A stretch of 64,000 bases of DNA from Arthrobacter humicola (GTDB lineage: Bacteria > Actinomycetota > Actinomycetes > Actinomycetales > Micrococcaceae): positions 213,118-277,117 of the forward strand of contig NZ_JAFKON010000007.1 in the NCBI RefSeq assembly GCF_022803015.1, written 5' to 3'. The translations under genes were made by a program, and so were the position numbers. Below the pieces are notes generated by a model. The model did not search any database. It was not told where the DNA came from and saw only the letters and a program-made list of their open reading frames with translations. This document shows positions 8,859 through 17,932 of the stretch, piece after piece (within the stretch, counting starts at the first letter, position 1; each line of letters starts with the position of its first letter).

Positions 8859-8940
8859 CCACTGCTGACCACTTTTAACCTCCGTCACACCTCCGGGGTG
8901 GTGGCGCAAGAGTGTCGGTGGCAGCCGATACCGTAGGAAT

Positions 8941-10122
8941 ATGCGGTTATTGCACACCTCCGACTGGCACTTGGGCCGGTCCTTCCACGGCATCGGTATG
9001 CTGGATGCCCAGCGCGCCTTCATCGACCAGCTTGTGGCCTTTGTCCGGGATGAGAGCGTCGACGTCGTCCTCATCGCCGGGGACGTCTATGACCGCGCAC
9101 TGCCGGGCGTCGACGTCGTCGGCCTGCTGGATGACGCCCTGGTGCGCCTCACCGGGGCCGGCGCCGAAGTTGTGTTGACCAGCGGCAACCACGACTCCGC
9201 TATCAGGCTGGGGTTCGCGTCGCGGCTGCTCGAGCGCGGGGGAGTGCATTTGCGCACACGGCTGAATGAACTGGACGTTCCCGTTCTCTTTCCGCTCGGG
9301 GACGATGCCGGGAATGAGGCAGCGCCGGTGCTCGCCATCTACGGGATCCCCTGGCTGGAGCCCCGGCTGGTCGCCGAGCAGCTGGGCGTCGAGACCGCGA
9401 GCCACTTCGAGGTCACCCGCGCCGCCACCGAACGGATCCGTGCCGACGTGCGGCAGCGGAGTCAGACCCGGACCGTCCATTCGGTGGTGCTGGCGCACAC
9501 CTTCGCCAGCGGCGGCATCAGCTCCGACAGCGAACGGGATCTGAGCATCGGCGGCGTCGGCGCGGTCCCGCTGGATCTCTTCGACGGCTTTGGCTACACC
9601 GCGTTGGGCCACCTGCACGGCAGGCAGGAGCTCTCGCCGGCAGTGCGCTACTCCGGCTCGCCGCTCGCGTATTCGTTCTCGGAGGCGAAGCACAGGAAGG
9701 GCAGCTGGCTCGTGGAGGTCGACGCCGAGGGGATCGGCGGCGTGCGCGAGGTGCTGTGGGATGCGCCCCGGACCCTCGCCGTGCTCCGCGGGAAGCTGGA
9801 TGAGCTTCTGGAGTCGGAGGACTTCGCGTGGGCCGAGACTGCGTATTGCCAGATCACGCTGACTGACGAGGCCCGCCCGGCCCAGGCGATGGACCGCCTG
9901 CGGGCACGGTTCCCCGACACCCTGGTGCTCGGCTTCGATCCCGATGGTCCCGGCGCGGCGCCCAAAGCCAGCTACAGCAGCCGGCTGGCCGAAGCCGAGG
10001 ACGACCTCTCCGTCTGCTGCGGATTCCTCGAGCACGTCCGGGGCAGGCCGGCTTCCGACGCCGAAGCCGCAGTCCTCGCCGAGGCGCTCGACGTCGTGCG
10101 CCTGGAAGGAGCGTCCCTGTGA
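8941..10122 (+). CDS. sbcD: exonuclease SbcCD nuclease subunit SbcD
   Basis: 393-residue Mre11-type metallophosphoesterase, nuclease subunit of the SbcCD complex that cleaves hairpins, palindromes and protein-blocked DNA ends. Phosphoesterase motifs are HTSDWHLGRSFHG (residues about 4-16), IAGDVYDRALPG, TSGNHDSAIRL and GHLHGRQ. The C-terminal capping domain is of normal length. TACCGT (8929-8934) ends six bases before the ATG, so the sbcDC message is probably leaderless. Its stop overlaps the sbcC GTG by four bases. Confidence 0.96.
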   Translation: MRLLHTSDWHLGRSFHGIGMLDAQRAFIDQLVAFVRDESVDVVLIAGDVYDRALPGVDVVGLLDDALVRLTGAGAEVVLTSGNHDSAIRLGFASRLLERGGVHLRTRLNELDVPVLFPLGDDAGNEAAPVLAIYGIPWLEPRLVAEQLGVETASHFEVTRAATERIRADVRQRSQTRTVHSVVLAHTFASGGISSDSERDLSIGGVGAVPLDLFDGFGYTALGHLHGRQELSPAVRYSGSPLAYSFSEAKHRKGSWLVEVDAEGIGGVREVLWDAPRTLAVLRGKLDELLESEDFAWAETAYCQITLTDEARPAQAMDRLRARFPDTLVLGFDPDGPGAAPKASYSSRLAEAEDDLSVCCGFLEHVRGRPASDAEAAVLAEALDVVRLEGASL

Positions 10123-13100
10123 GGATCCACCGCCTGGAGATTTCCGCGTTCGGCCCGTTTGCGGGCACGGAGCGGATCGACTTCGACCGCCTGAGCGCAC
10201 ACGGGCTCTTCCTGCTGAACGGCGCCACCGGCGCGGGCAAGACCAGCGTCCTGGACGCCATCTGCTTCGCCCTCTACGGATCGGTTCCCGGGGCCCGCCA
10301 GGACGGAAAGCGGCTGCGCAGCGACCACGCGGAGGCCGCCGCCGAGCCGCGCGTCACCTGCGAATTCTCGGCCAAGGGCCGGCACTTCGAAGTCTCCCGC
10401 TCGCCCGCGTGGGACAAGCCGAGCGCCCGGGGCCGGAACGGCTTCACGGTCCAGCAGGCCAACACGCTGCTGCGCGAACGCATCGACGGCGCGTGGGTGG
10501 AGAAATCGGGCAGGAATGATGAGGCCGGCGCCGAGATCACCGACGTCCTGGGCATGAACCGGGACCAGTTCACGCGCGTCGTCATGTTGCCGCAGGGGGA
10601 CTTCGCCGCGTTCCTGCGCTCCAAGGCGTCCGACCGTCTGGAGCTGCTGCAGAGCCTGTTCGGTACGCAGCGCTTTGAAGCCGTGGAACAGGAACTGTCC
10701 CGGCAGGCGCAGACCGCCAAGGCCGAGGTCGCCAACCTCAACGCGAAGCTGGACCTGCTGCTGGCACAGGCGGAGTCCGAAACAGCGGCGCTCGAACTCG
10801 ACCCCGACGGCGCCCCCGGCCGGGATGAACCCGATGCCCTGTTGGCCTGGCTCGACGCCGCAGCGGCAGCCGCCGTGGAGGGCCGGCGCAGCGCTGCCGG
10901 GGGAGCCGAGAAGCAGGCCGCCGACCAGGCGTCCCTGTTGGAGGCGGCGAACGCGCGGGCCAACCGCCACGCCAAACTCGCCGCCGCGGAACAGCGGCGG
11001 ATCGACGCCGACGCCGCCGCCCCCGTCCTGGCGGGCAAGGCCGTCACACTGGGCCTGCACCGCCAGGCCGAAATGCTCGGCGGCCAGTTGCAGGCGGTCG
11101 AAAGCGCCGCGGCAGCCGAGGACCTGGCAGGAACGGCCCTGCTGGATGCGGCGCGGCAGCTGCGGTCCGCGGCCGCCACAGACCCGGAGCTCGCCGGGCA
11201 GGACGTCCTCGACGCCGGCGTCCCCACCGCCGACGACGACGATGCCGACCCTGTCCGGGCGGGTAAATCCGTCATGTTGGACAGCGCGGCCGTCCGCGGA
11301 ACCCTCGCCCGGCTGCGGTCCCTGAACGCCGTGCTCACCGAACGCCTGCCCGACGAAGCCCGGCTCCTCGGGCTCACACAGCGCGGCGGCCGGCTGCGCC
11401 TGCAACTGCAGGAGCTGGAAAAAGGACGGCTGGCCGGTGCCGCCGCACTGGACACCCTGCGCACTGAGTCGGCGGCCCTGTCCGCCGGCATCCGCCCCCT
11501 CGAGGAGCTGGCCGCGGAAGTCCAGTTGCGCACCAAGGAAGCCACGGCAGCGGACGAACTCGTGACCATCGTTGGCCGCTTCCTCGCCGCCGAGGCCGAG
11601 TGCGCGGCAACCGCCGGACAGCACGCCGCTGCCCTCAGCACGCACCAGGACCGGAGACAGCACTGGCTGGACCTCCGTGAGCAACGGCTCACCAACGCCG
11701 CCGCCGAGCTCGCCACCCAGCTCCTGGCCGGGGTCCCATGTCCTGTCTGCGGCAGCCCTGAACACCCGGCGCCTGCCCCCGCAGCAGCCTCCGCCCTGGC
11801 CGTCGCCGAGGCCGAGAAAGCCGCGCAACAGGCCAGCGACACGGCAGAAGAAACCGTCGCCGCCCTAGGTCGTGAGCTCGCCGAGGCCCAACAGAACGTC
11901 GCCGTCCTGGCCGCCCAAGGCGGCAACACACCTGCCGGGGAAGCCCGTGAGGAGGCAGCCTTGGCCCGGGAACGGGCTGATGACGCGGTCCGCGCTGCCA
12001 CGGACCTTGCTGCCAGCCGGGCCCGGATGGCAGAACTCGAAGCGGAGATCGCCGACGCAGAGCGGGCGCAGGCCGACGCCGTCTCCGGCATCGCGCAGAC
12101 GCAATCGACGATCGCCGAAATCGACGAACAGGCACAGGCCCTCGAAGCCACCCTGGACAAGCTGCGTGCCGGCCACGCGACCCTCGAACAGCGGATCGCC
12201 GCCCTGACGGCAACCACGGCGGTCCTGGAGCACGCCGACGCCGCACACTCGGCCCACGAACAGGCCGCCGCCCGCACCGCGGAGGCACGCCGGAACCTTG
12301 AAGAGGCCCTTCCCGGAGCCGGTTTCAGCACCGAAGCCGCGGCGCGGGAAGCGCTGTTGCCAGCGCCGGTGGCGACAAGCCTCGAAACGGCCATCCGGGC
12401 CGGACAGGACGAGGCCGCCAGGATCCAGGAACTGTTCGCCGGAGAGGACCTGGCCCTGGCGGCAGCCGAGCGGGCCGCCGGGGACATCGTCAGCGACGCC
12501 GCCCTCGAGGAGCTCAGGACGGAATCGGCGGCGGCTGAACGCAAAGCCCGGGAAGCCATGCTTGCTGCCGGGCTGGCGGAAAACTCGCTCCGGATACTCG
12601 GGCGCATCGCCGGCGACTACGCGGACCTCGCCGCCGCCGGCAGGGAACCGCGGGACCGGGCCGCGATGCTCACCGCGGTCGCGGACGCGGCCAAGGGCGG
12701 CGGAGACAACACCTACCGCATGAGCCTGAACAGCTACGTCCTCGCGGCCCGGCTCGAGCAGGTGGCCGTCGCTGCCTCCGAACGCCTGATCGGTATGAGC
12801 GATGGCCGCTACACGCTGCAGCACACCGACGCCAAGGCAGCACGCGGCGCGAAGTCCGGCCTTGGCCTGGAGGTCGTGGACGAGTGGACCGGCCAGCGCC
12901 GGGACACCGCCACCCTCTCCGGCGGCGAGTCCTTCATGGCCTCACTGGCGCTGGCCCTTGGGCTGGCGGACGTCGTGCAGCATGAGTCCGGCGGCGTGGA
13001 CATCGAGACCCTTTTCGTGGACGAGGGCTTCGGCAGCCTCGACGAACAGGCGCTGGAACAGGTCATGGACGCCCTCGAAAGCCTCCGCGACGGCGGCCGG

Positions 13101-13217
13101 GTGGTGGGGCTCGTGAGCCACGTCGCCGAAATGAAGCAGCGCATCGGCACCCAGCTCCAGGTGGTCAAGGGCCGCAGCGGCTCCACCCTGCACATCAGCG
13201 ACGACACCCGGGCCTGA
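10119..13217 (+). CDS. sbcC: exonuclease SbcCD ATPase subunit SbcC
   Basis: 1032-residue SMC-like ATPase, Rad50-type partner of SbcD. Walker A GATGAGKTS is at residues 35-43. A long Ala/Glu/Arg-rich coiled coil runs on both sides of the zinc-hook CPVCG (Cys541 and Cys544), which joins two complexes. The ABC signature LSGGESFMASLALALG lies near 934 and Walker B TLFVDEGFGSLDEQ near 967, with RIHRLEISAFGPF at the N-terminus. GTG start overlaps sbcD. Adjacent long palindromic repeats in this genome (for example 5069-5503 and 19346-19416) are potential substrates, but that link is an inference. Confidence 0.96.
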   Translation: MRIHRLEISAFGPFAGTERIDFDRLSAHGLFLLNGATGAGKTSVLDAICFALYGSVPGARQDGKRLRSDHAEAAAEPRVTCEFSAKGRHFEVSRSPAWDKPSARGRNGFTVQQANTLLRERIDGAWVEKSGRNDEAGAEITDVLGMNRDQFTRVVMLPQGDFAAFLRSKASDRLELLQSLFGTQRFEAVEQELSRQAQTAKAEVANLNAKLDLLLAQAESETAALELDPDGAPGRDEPDALLAWLDAAAAAAVEGRRSAAGGAEKQAADQASLLEAANARANRHAKLAAAEQRRIDADAAAPVLAGKAVTLGLHRQAEMLGGQLQAVESAAAAEDLAGTALLDAARQLRSAAATDPELAGQDVLDAGVPTADDDDADPVRAGKSVMLDSAAVRGTLARLRSLNAVLTERLPDEARLLGLTQRGGRLRLQLQELEKGRLAGAAALDTLRTESAALSAGIRPLEELAAEVQLRTKEATAADELVTIVGRFLAAEAECAATAGQHAAALSTHQDRRQHWLDLREQRLTNAAAELATQLLAGVPCPVCGSPEHPAPAPAAASALAVAEAEKAAQQASDTAEETVAALGRELAEAQQNVAVLAAQGGNTPAGEAREEAALARERADDAVRAATDLAASRARMAELEAEIADAERAQADAVSGIAQTQSTIAEIDEQAQALEATLDKLRAGHATLEQRIAALTATTAVLEHADAAHSAHEQAAARTAEARRNLEEALPGAGFSTEAAAREALLPAPVATSLETAIRAGQDEAARIQELFAGEDLALAAAERAAGDIVSDAALEELRTESAAAERKAREAMLAAGLAENSLRILGRIAGDYADLAAAGREPRDRAAMLTAVADAAKGGGDNTYRMSLNSYVLAARLEQVAVAASERLIGMSDGRYTLQHTDAKAARGAKSGLGLEVVDEWTGQRRDTATLSGGESFMASLALALGLADVVQHESGGVDIETLFVDEGFGSLDEQALEQVMDALESLRDGGRVVGLVSHVAEMKQRIGTQLQVVKGRSGSTLHISDDTRA

Positions 13218-13249
13218 GCCGGTCCCCGGGCCGGCGCCCCGGGATCGGG

Positions 13250-13318
13250 TATCATTGCTCTGTTACCGGGTCGCGCGCATCGGGAGGAGGGACGATGCGC
13301 AGTATTTAGCGAACCCGG
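13250..13318 (+). promoter_or_regulatory. structured leader with four-codon upstream ORF
   Basis: TATCAT (13250-13255) can serve as a -10 box. Downstream, GCGCATCG (13275-13282) and CGATGCGC (13293-13300) form a perfect 8-bp stem whose ten-base loop is GGAGGAGGGA, an ideal Shine-Dalgarno. This serves a minigene ATG CGC AGT ATT TAG (13295-13309; Met-Arg-Ser-Ile) whose start codon is in the stem. An outer stem, CCGGGT (13266-13271) with ACCCGG (13313-13318), closes the structure six bases before the transporter ATG. The design looks like translational attenuation, but no ligand is known. Confidence 0.55.
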
Positions 13319-13323
13319 AAACC

Positions 13324-14769
13324 ATGAACCCTTCACCGACGTCTTTGGTGTCTACTCTTGACGCCCCACTGCCGCCGACCTACGCGCAGCAGGCCCCCGC
13401 AATTTCGACCGACGCTCTGCCTGCCCCGGCGCCCGCAAAGGGCGGCCGCTACGCGCAGCTGCCGTTGCTCGCCGGCCGCAGCTTCATCCCCCTCGGGCTC
13501 TTCGCCCGCCTGCCGCTTGCCATGCTGACAGTCGGCGCCCTGACACTCGTCACCGCCGTCACAGGCTCGTACGCCGTGGGCGGCGCCGCGGCCGGCGCCG
13601 TCGGCATCGGTTCCGCACTCGGTGCCCCCGTCCTCGGCGTCCTCGCTGACCGGCTCGGCCAGCGCGGCGTCCTGCTCGTATCCGCCATCGCCAACACCGT
13701 GGCCATCGTTGCCCTGATCCTCACGGCCTACCTCATCCCCGGGGTCCACGACCTTGCCGCCGCGGTGCCCGTGCTGGCCGCGGCCTTCGTGGCCGGGGTG
13801 AGCTGCCCGCAGGTCGGTCCGCTGGCCCGCGTCCGCTGGATGGCGCTGACGTCCCAGACGTCCGGCTCCGGAACCCGTGCGGCCGGAAACTCCGCGGACC
13901 TGGACACCGCCCTTTCCTATGAGAGCACCGCGGACGAGCTCACCTTCGTGCTCGGCCCCGCACTCGTCGGAATCCTCGCCAGCCTGCTCGCGCCGTGGCT
14001 TCCGCTGGCCCTCGCCGCAGCACTGACAGTGGTCCTCGTACCCGTCTTCGCCGTCCACCCCACGCACCTTGCGGTGGTCCGCACAACGAAGCGCCGGCCC
14101 GCCGGTCCGGCCGCAGGACACGCGGCCGGCCCGGCGGCCACTACGGCTGGGGACAACCACAGGGAAACCCGCACGGCAGCCCAGCGCGTCAAAACCTTCG
14201 CCGCCGTCGCCCTCCCCGTGCTGGCGATGGTGTGCATGGGCACGTTCTTCGGCTCCACCCAGACAGCACTGAGCTCTTTCTCCGCCAGCTTCGCCACCTC
14301 CGAACTCGCGGGCCTGCTCTACGCCGTCATGGGACTGAGCTCCGCCGCGGCCGCCCTCTCGGTCGCGTACTGGCCCCGGCGCTTCACGGTGAACACCCGC
14401 TGGATTGCCTGCGCGGCCCTCATGGCCGGCTTCGCATCACTGTTGTTGCTGCCCTCGACGGCGCTGCCCATGGTCCTTGTACTGCTGGTCCTGGGCCTGC
14501 CCGTTGGTCCGCTCATGGTCACTGTCTTCGCGATCGGCGGCCTCGTGGCCCCGGCCGGAAAGCTCGGCACGGTCATGACGGCCCTGGCCAGCGGCATTGT
14601 GGCCGGCACCGCGCTTGGATCCTCCATCGCCGGACAGCTGGCGCAGAACTTCGGGTATTCGACGGCCTTCCTGGTTCCGGTGTGCGCCGCCACGGCGCTG
14701 TTCCTGCTCGGAACGGCAGCCGCCGTCGTACTGCGGCAGCGCGGGAAGAAGACGGCCGCGGCCGCATAA
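13324..14769 (+). CDS. MFS transporter
   Basis: 481-residue major facilitator with about 12 hydrophobic segments after a ~45-residue Pro/Ala-rich cytosolic N-terminus. The loop LADRLGQRGVLL between TM2 and TM3 matches the MFS motif A region. A Gly/Ala/Thr-rich central loop (about residues 255-280) separates the two halves. ATG at 13324 is chosen because the earlier in-frame codon would read through the leader; GGAA lies five bases upstream. The hairpin and minigene directly ahead suggest translational control. Substrate unknown; a drug or metabolite exporter is the most likely class. Confidence 0.85.
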   Translation: MNPSPTSLVSTLDAPLPPTYAQQAPAISTDALPAPAPAKGGRYAQLPLLAGRSFIPLGLFARLPLAMLTVGALTLVTAVTGSYAVGGAAAGAVGIGSALGAPVLGVLADRLGQRGVLLVSAIANTVAIVALILTAYLIPGVHDLAAAVPVLAAAFVAGVSCPQVGPLARVRWMALTSQTSGSGTRAAGNSADLDTALSYESTADELTFVLGPALVGILASLLAPWLPLALAAALTVVLVPVFAVHPTHLAVVRTTKRRPAGPAAGHAAGPAATTAGDNHRETRTAAQRVKTFAAVALPVLAMVCMGTFFGSTQTALSSFSASFATSELAGLLYAVMGLSSAAAALSVAYWPRRFTVNTRWIACAALMAGFASLLLLPSTALPMVLVLLVLGLPVGPLMVTVFAIGGLVAPAGKLGTVMTALASGIVAGTALGSSIAGQLAQNFGYSTAFLVPVCAATALFLLGTAAAVVLRQRGKKTAAAA

Positions 14770-14808
14770 ACCCCGACGGGACAGCGCCCTGCGGGACGGG
14801 GCGCGGGC

Positions 14809-15534
14809 TCAGCCCAGCTGCGCCTCGATGCGACGCGCCGCCTCGGTCAGGGCCGCGGCGACCTCGTCCGGATCCTGCGCGGCGCGGATATAGACGACGG
14901 CGAGGGCGGCCGGACGCCCGCCCGGAACACGCAGCGGCACCGCAATCGAGGACACACCGGGGATCACTTCATCATGGCTGGCGGCATAGCCGCGGTGCCG
15001 GGCCTCGGCCGCCTCGGACCGGTACGGGATGCCCGGGACCAGGGCCCGCCACTCCTGCTCCGGGAAGGCTGACTGGATCGCAATTCCCGGCGCTCCTGCG
15101 CTGATGGGGTGCCGCGACCCCGGGTGCTGCACCACCGCGGCGCCGCTGTGCCGCGGATCCACGGTCACCAGCGTCACGCACTCCTCCCGGTCCCAGACCG
15201 CCACGAAAGCGCTCATGGTCAGGGTGTTGGCCAGCAGGGTCAGTTCCGGCAGCGCCGCCGTCTGCAGGTTCCGGGAGACCCCGCGGGCCAGGACCGCGAG
15301 GCCCGGGCCGGGCTGGACACGGCCGCCGTCGTCACGCACCAGCAGCGAGTGGTCCTCGAGCGTGCGCAGGATCCGGTAGGCCACGGAGCGGTGGACGCCC
15401 ATGGCGTCGGCGAGTTCGGCAATGGTCAGCGGCTGCTGGGCCTCGGCGAGGATCTCCAGCGCCCTGATACCGCGGGACAGCGTCTGGGACGGGGAAGCCT
15501 GGGCGGTGCCGGCATTCGGGGTCATGGGGTCCAT
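14809..15534 (-). CDS. IclR family transcriptional regulator
   Basis: 241 residues. The N-terminal winged helix-turn-helix spans about residues 18-80 (LSRGIRALEILAEAQQPLTIAELADAMGVHRSVAYRILRTLE; key part ELADAMGVHRSVAYR). The C-terminal effector-binding domain spans about 85-240, with SAGAPGIAI and GVSSIAVPLR typical of IclR. It is divergent from hpaC-hpaB and shares the intergenic inverted repeats at 15605-15640, so it most likely controls that operon in response to an aromatic acid. ATG at 15534 is used; a second ATG three codons on is possible. Confidence 0.9.
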   Translation of the reverse strand: MDPMTPNAGTAQASPSQTLSRGIRALEILAEAQQPLTIAELADAMGVHRSVAYRILRTLEDHSLLVRDDGGRVQPGPGLAVLARGVSRNLQTAALPELTLLANTLTMSAFVAVWDREECVTLVTVDPRHSGAAVVQHPGSRHPISAGAPGIAIQSAFPEQEWRALVPGIPYRSEAAEARHRGYAASHDEVIPGVSSIAVPLRVPGGRPAALAVVYIRAAQDPDEVAAALTEAARRIEAQLG

Positions 15535-15604
15535 CCTAGGTGCGGGGTTACTGGACGCCGGGCTCGCCGGGCTACCCTTGTGTTCCGGCTCATGGTCAGC
15601 TAGC

Positions 15605-15640
15605 GTTCTATATGGGAACTGTTTGTTCGATTATAGAACA
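15605..15640. promoter_or_regulatory. inverted repeats, probable IclR operators
   Basis: Two consecutive inverted repeats between the divergent IclR gene and hpaC: GTTC-N7-GAAC (15605-15619) and TGTTC-N7-GAACA (15624-15640). Two more GAAC half-sites follow at about 15649 and 15662. Equal spacing and the divergent position fit operators for the neighbouring regulator. Confidence 0.5.
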
Positions 15641-15725
15641 CAATTGCAGAACCCGACTAGAGAACACGGCTGATCCAAAGCACACCCACACCACGGTCGG
15701 GAAACGCAACGAACGCAAGGGATCA

Positions 15726-16262
15726 ATGATGATTGCCACGCCGCGCGGCCACGCCGGGGGCGCCCAGGGCCCCCTGTCAGCCCCGCGGGCCAACCACTTC
15801 CGGGGCAGCCTCGGCAGGTTTGCCACCGGCGTCGCGATCGTGACCTTCGACGGGGCCACAAAGCGCCACGGCATCACCGTGAACTCCTTCACCTCGGTCT
15901 CGATGGACCCACCGCTGGTCCTGGTGAGCATCGCCCGTACCGCCAGGGCCCACGACGAACTCGCCGGCCGGCCCTTCACCGTGAACATCCTCGGCGCCGA
16001 GCAGCGGTACCTGGCCATGCACTTCGCCGGCCGGCCCGGCCCCGAGCCGCTGTGGGTGGAGGGGGGCACCGCGCCGCGGCTGTCCAACGTCCTCGCCTAT
16101 TTCGAATGCAGGCCCTGGGCGGCGTACGACGGCGGCGACCACACCCTGTACATCGGCGAGGTAGTGGACTTCAACTACCGCAACGGCGATGCGCTGGCGT
16201 TCGCCAACGGCACCTTCACTACCATTCCGGAAAGCCTGCTGGGCATGGAGGACCTGCTCTAG
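15726..16262 (+). CDS. hpaC: flavin reductase (HpaC-like) of a two-component monooxygenase
   Basis: 178-residue flavin reductase-like (FMN-binding split barrel) protein that would supply reduced FAD to the oxygenase encoded next. Family hallmarks are FRGSLGRFATGVAIVTF (about residues 23-39; key FATGVAIVT), GITVNSFTSVSMDPPLV and VNILGAEQ. ATG at 15726 is preceded by AAGGGA; the neighbouring ATG at 15729 is also possible. Gap to hpaB is 55 bases with its own ribosome-binding site. Confidence 0.88.
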   Translation: MMIATPRGHAGGAQGPLSAPRANHFRGSLGRFATGVAIVTFDGATKRHGITVNSFTSVSMDPPLVLVSIARTARAHDELAGRPFTVNILGAEQRYLAMHFAGRPGPEPLWVEGGTAPRLSNVLAYFECRPWAAYDGGDHTLYIGEVVDFNYRNGDALAFANGTFTTIPESLLGMEDLL

Positions 16263-16317
16263 CGCCGCGCCACATCCATTCACACAGCTCAGCTCAACGA
16301 CGACTGGAGGACGACCA

Positions 16318-17772
16318 ATGGGTATCCGCACCGGACGGCAGTACCTGGACAAGCTCAATGCCATGACGCCGCATGTGGTGATCGACGGCGAGGTGGTCAG
16401 CGAGAAGATCGCCGAGCACCCGGCCTTCCGCAATGTGGCCCGCTCCTACGCCAGGCTCTTCGACATGCAGCATGATCCGCAGTACCAGGATGCGCTCACT
16501 TACGCCTCACCCAGCACGGGGGACCTGGTCAGTGCCTCCTTCCTGGTGCCAAAGACCATCGAGGACCTCCAGCGGCGGCGCCGCGCCATCTCCACCTGGG
16601 CCGAGTCCTCCAACGGCTTCCTTGGCCGCTCCGGGGACTATATGAACTCCGCGCTGACCGCGCTGGGCACGGCGGGGAAGTGGTTCGCGCAGGCGGATCC
16701 GAAGTTCGGCGAGAACATCCGCAACTACTACGAGTGGGCCCGGGAAAACGACGTGCTCGCCACCCACACCCTCATCCCGCCGCAGGTCAACCGGTCCGTT
16801 TCCGGTTCGGAACAGCTCGGCGGCCAGCTCTCGGCCCGGATCGTGGAGGAGCGCGGGGACGGGATCGTCATCCAGGGCGCGCGCATGCTCGCCACCATCG
16901 CCCCGATCGCCGACGAACTGCTCGTGTTTCCGTCCACGGTCCTGCGGGGCACCCCGGAGGACGCCCCCTACTCGTACGCGTTCGCCATCCCCAACGACGC
17001 CCCTGGCCTGCGCTACCTCTGCCGCACCTCGCTGTACAACGGCGGCAGCACCCACGACGAGCCGCTGGCCTCGCGCTATGAGGAAATGGACGCCGTCGCG
17101 GTTTTTGACCACGTCTTCGTGCCCAACGAGCGCATCTTCATGCTGGGCCACCCGCAGCTGTGCAACAGTTTCTACACCGAGACCGGGGCCGGCGCGCTCA
17201 TGACCCACCAGGTGGTCACCCGCACGATCGCCAAGAGCGAGTTCTACCTGGGCCTGGCATCGGAACTGGCCGAATCGATCGGCATCGACGGATTCCAGCA
17301 CATCCAGGAGGACATCGCAGAGCTGATTATCGACGTCGAAATCGGCAAGGCTCTGGTCCGCGCGTCCGAGGCCGACGCCGGACTCAACGACGCCGGCGTC
17401 ATGCTGCCGAAGTGGTCCACCCTGAACGCCGCCCGCAACTGGTACCCGAAGATCGCCCAGCGCTTCCCGCAGATCATCCGGAAGTTCTCGGCGTCGGGCC
17501 TCATGGCCCTGCCGGGGGAGGCGGACGTCAACAGCGAGGCCCGGGAGGACATCGAACTGTACCTGCAGGGCAAGACCCTGACCGGCCCCGAGCGGGTCCG
17601 GCTGTTCAAACTGGCCTTCGATGCCTCGATCTCCGGGTTCTCCGGGCGCCAGTCGCTCTACGAGTACTTCTTCTTCGGAGACCCCGTCCGCATGGCCGGC
17701 GCCCTGGTCAACACCTACGACCGCGGGCCGGTCCGGGCCAGGGTCCGCGAGCTGCTCAACCGCACCGACTGA
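16318..17772 (+). CDS. hpaB: 4-hydroxyphenylacetate 3-monooxygenase oxygenase subunit
   Basis: 484-residue HpaB-family FADH2-dependent phenol ortho-hydroxylase, acyl-CoA-dehydrogenase-like fold. Recognisable stretches are RTGRQYLDKLN near the start, the TYASPSTGDLVSASFLVPKT region, YYEWARENDVLATHTLIPPQ (about residues 139-158) and AKSEFYLGLASELAESIG (about 303-320). Length and N-terminus match the family; TGGAGG lies seven bases before ATG. Together with HpaC it would convert 4-hydroxyphenylacetate, or a related phenol such as 4-hydroxybenzoate or chlorophenol, to a catechol. No ring-cleavage genes follow, so the true substrate is unresolved. Confidence 0.88.
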   Translation: MGIRTGRQYLDKLNAMTPHVVIDGEVVSEKIAEHPAFRNVARSYARLFDMQHDPQYQDALTYASPSTGDLVSASFLVPKTIEDLQRRRRAISTWAESSNGFLGRSGDYMNSALTALGTAGKWFAQADPKFGENIRNYYEWARENDVLATHTLIPPQVNRSVSGSEQLGGQLSARIVEERGDGIVIQGARMLATIAPIADELLVFPSTVLRGTPEDAPYSYAFAIPNDAPGLRYLCRTSLYNGGSTHDEPLASRYEEMDAVAVFDHVFVPNERIFMLGHPQLCNSFYTETGAGALMTHQVVTRTIAKSEFYLGLASELAESIGIDGFQHIQEDIAELIIDVEIGKALVRASEADAGLNDAGVMLPKWSTLNAARNWYPKIAQRFPQIIRKFSASGLMALPGEADVNSEAREDIELYLQGKTLTGPERVRLFKLAFDASISGFSGRQSLYEYFFFGDPVRMAGALVNTYDRGPVRARVRELLNRTD

Positions 17773-17841
17773 CCCGCGGAAGACACTTTCCGGGAATATG
17801 TGTGCCTTATCACATCTTTCATAGTAGTATTCAGGATACTA

Positions 17842-17859
17842 ACTGACCGTTCGATCAGT
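17842..17859. promoter_or_regulatory. inverted repeat upstream of MHS transporter
   Basis: ACTGA-N8-TCAGT, with spacer CCGTTCGA, about 75 bases before the transporter start. The form resembles operators of TetR-family repressors, but no TetR gene is adjacent. Confidence 0.45.
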
Positions 17860-17932
17860 AATTCACGAGGCATCAGTTATCCACTTCGCACCCACCCCGG
17901 GCAGTACCTCTGCCCCCAGCAACGGAGTTCCA

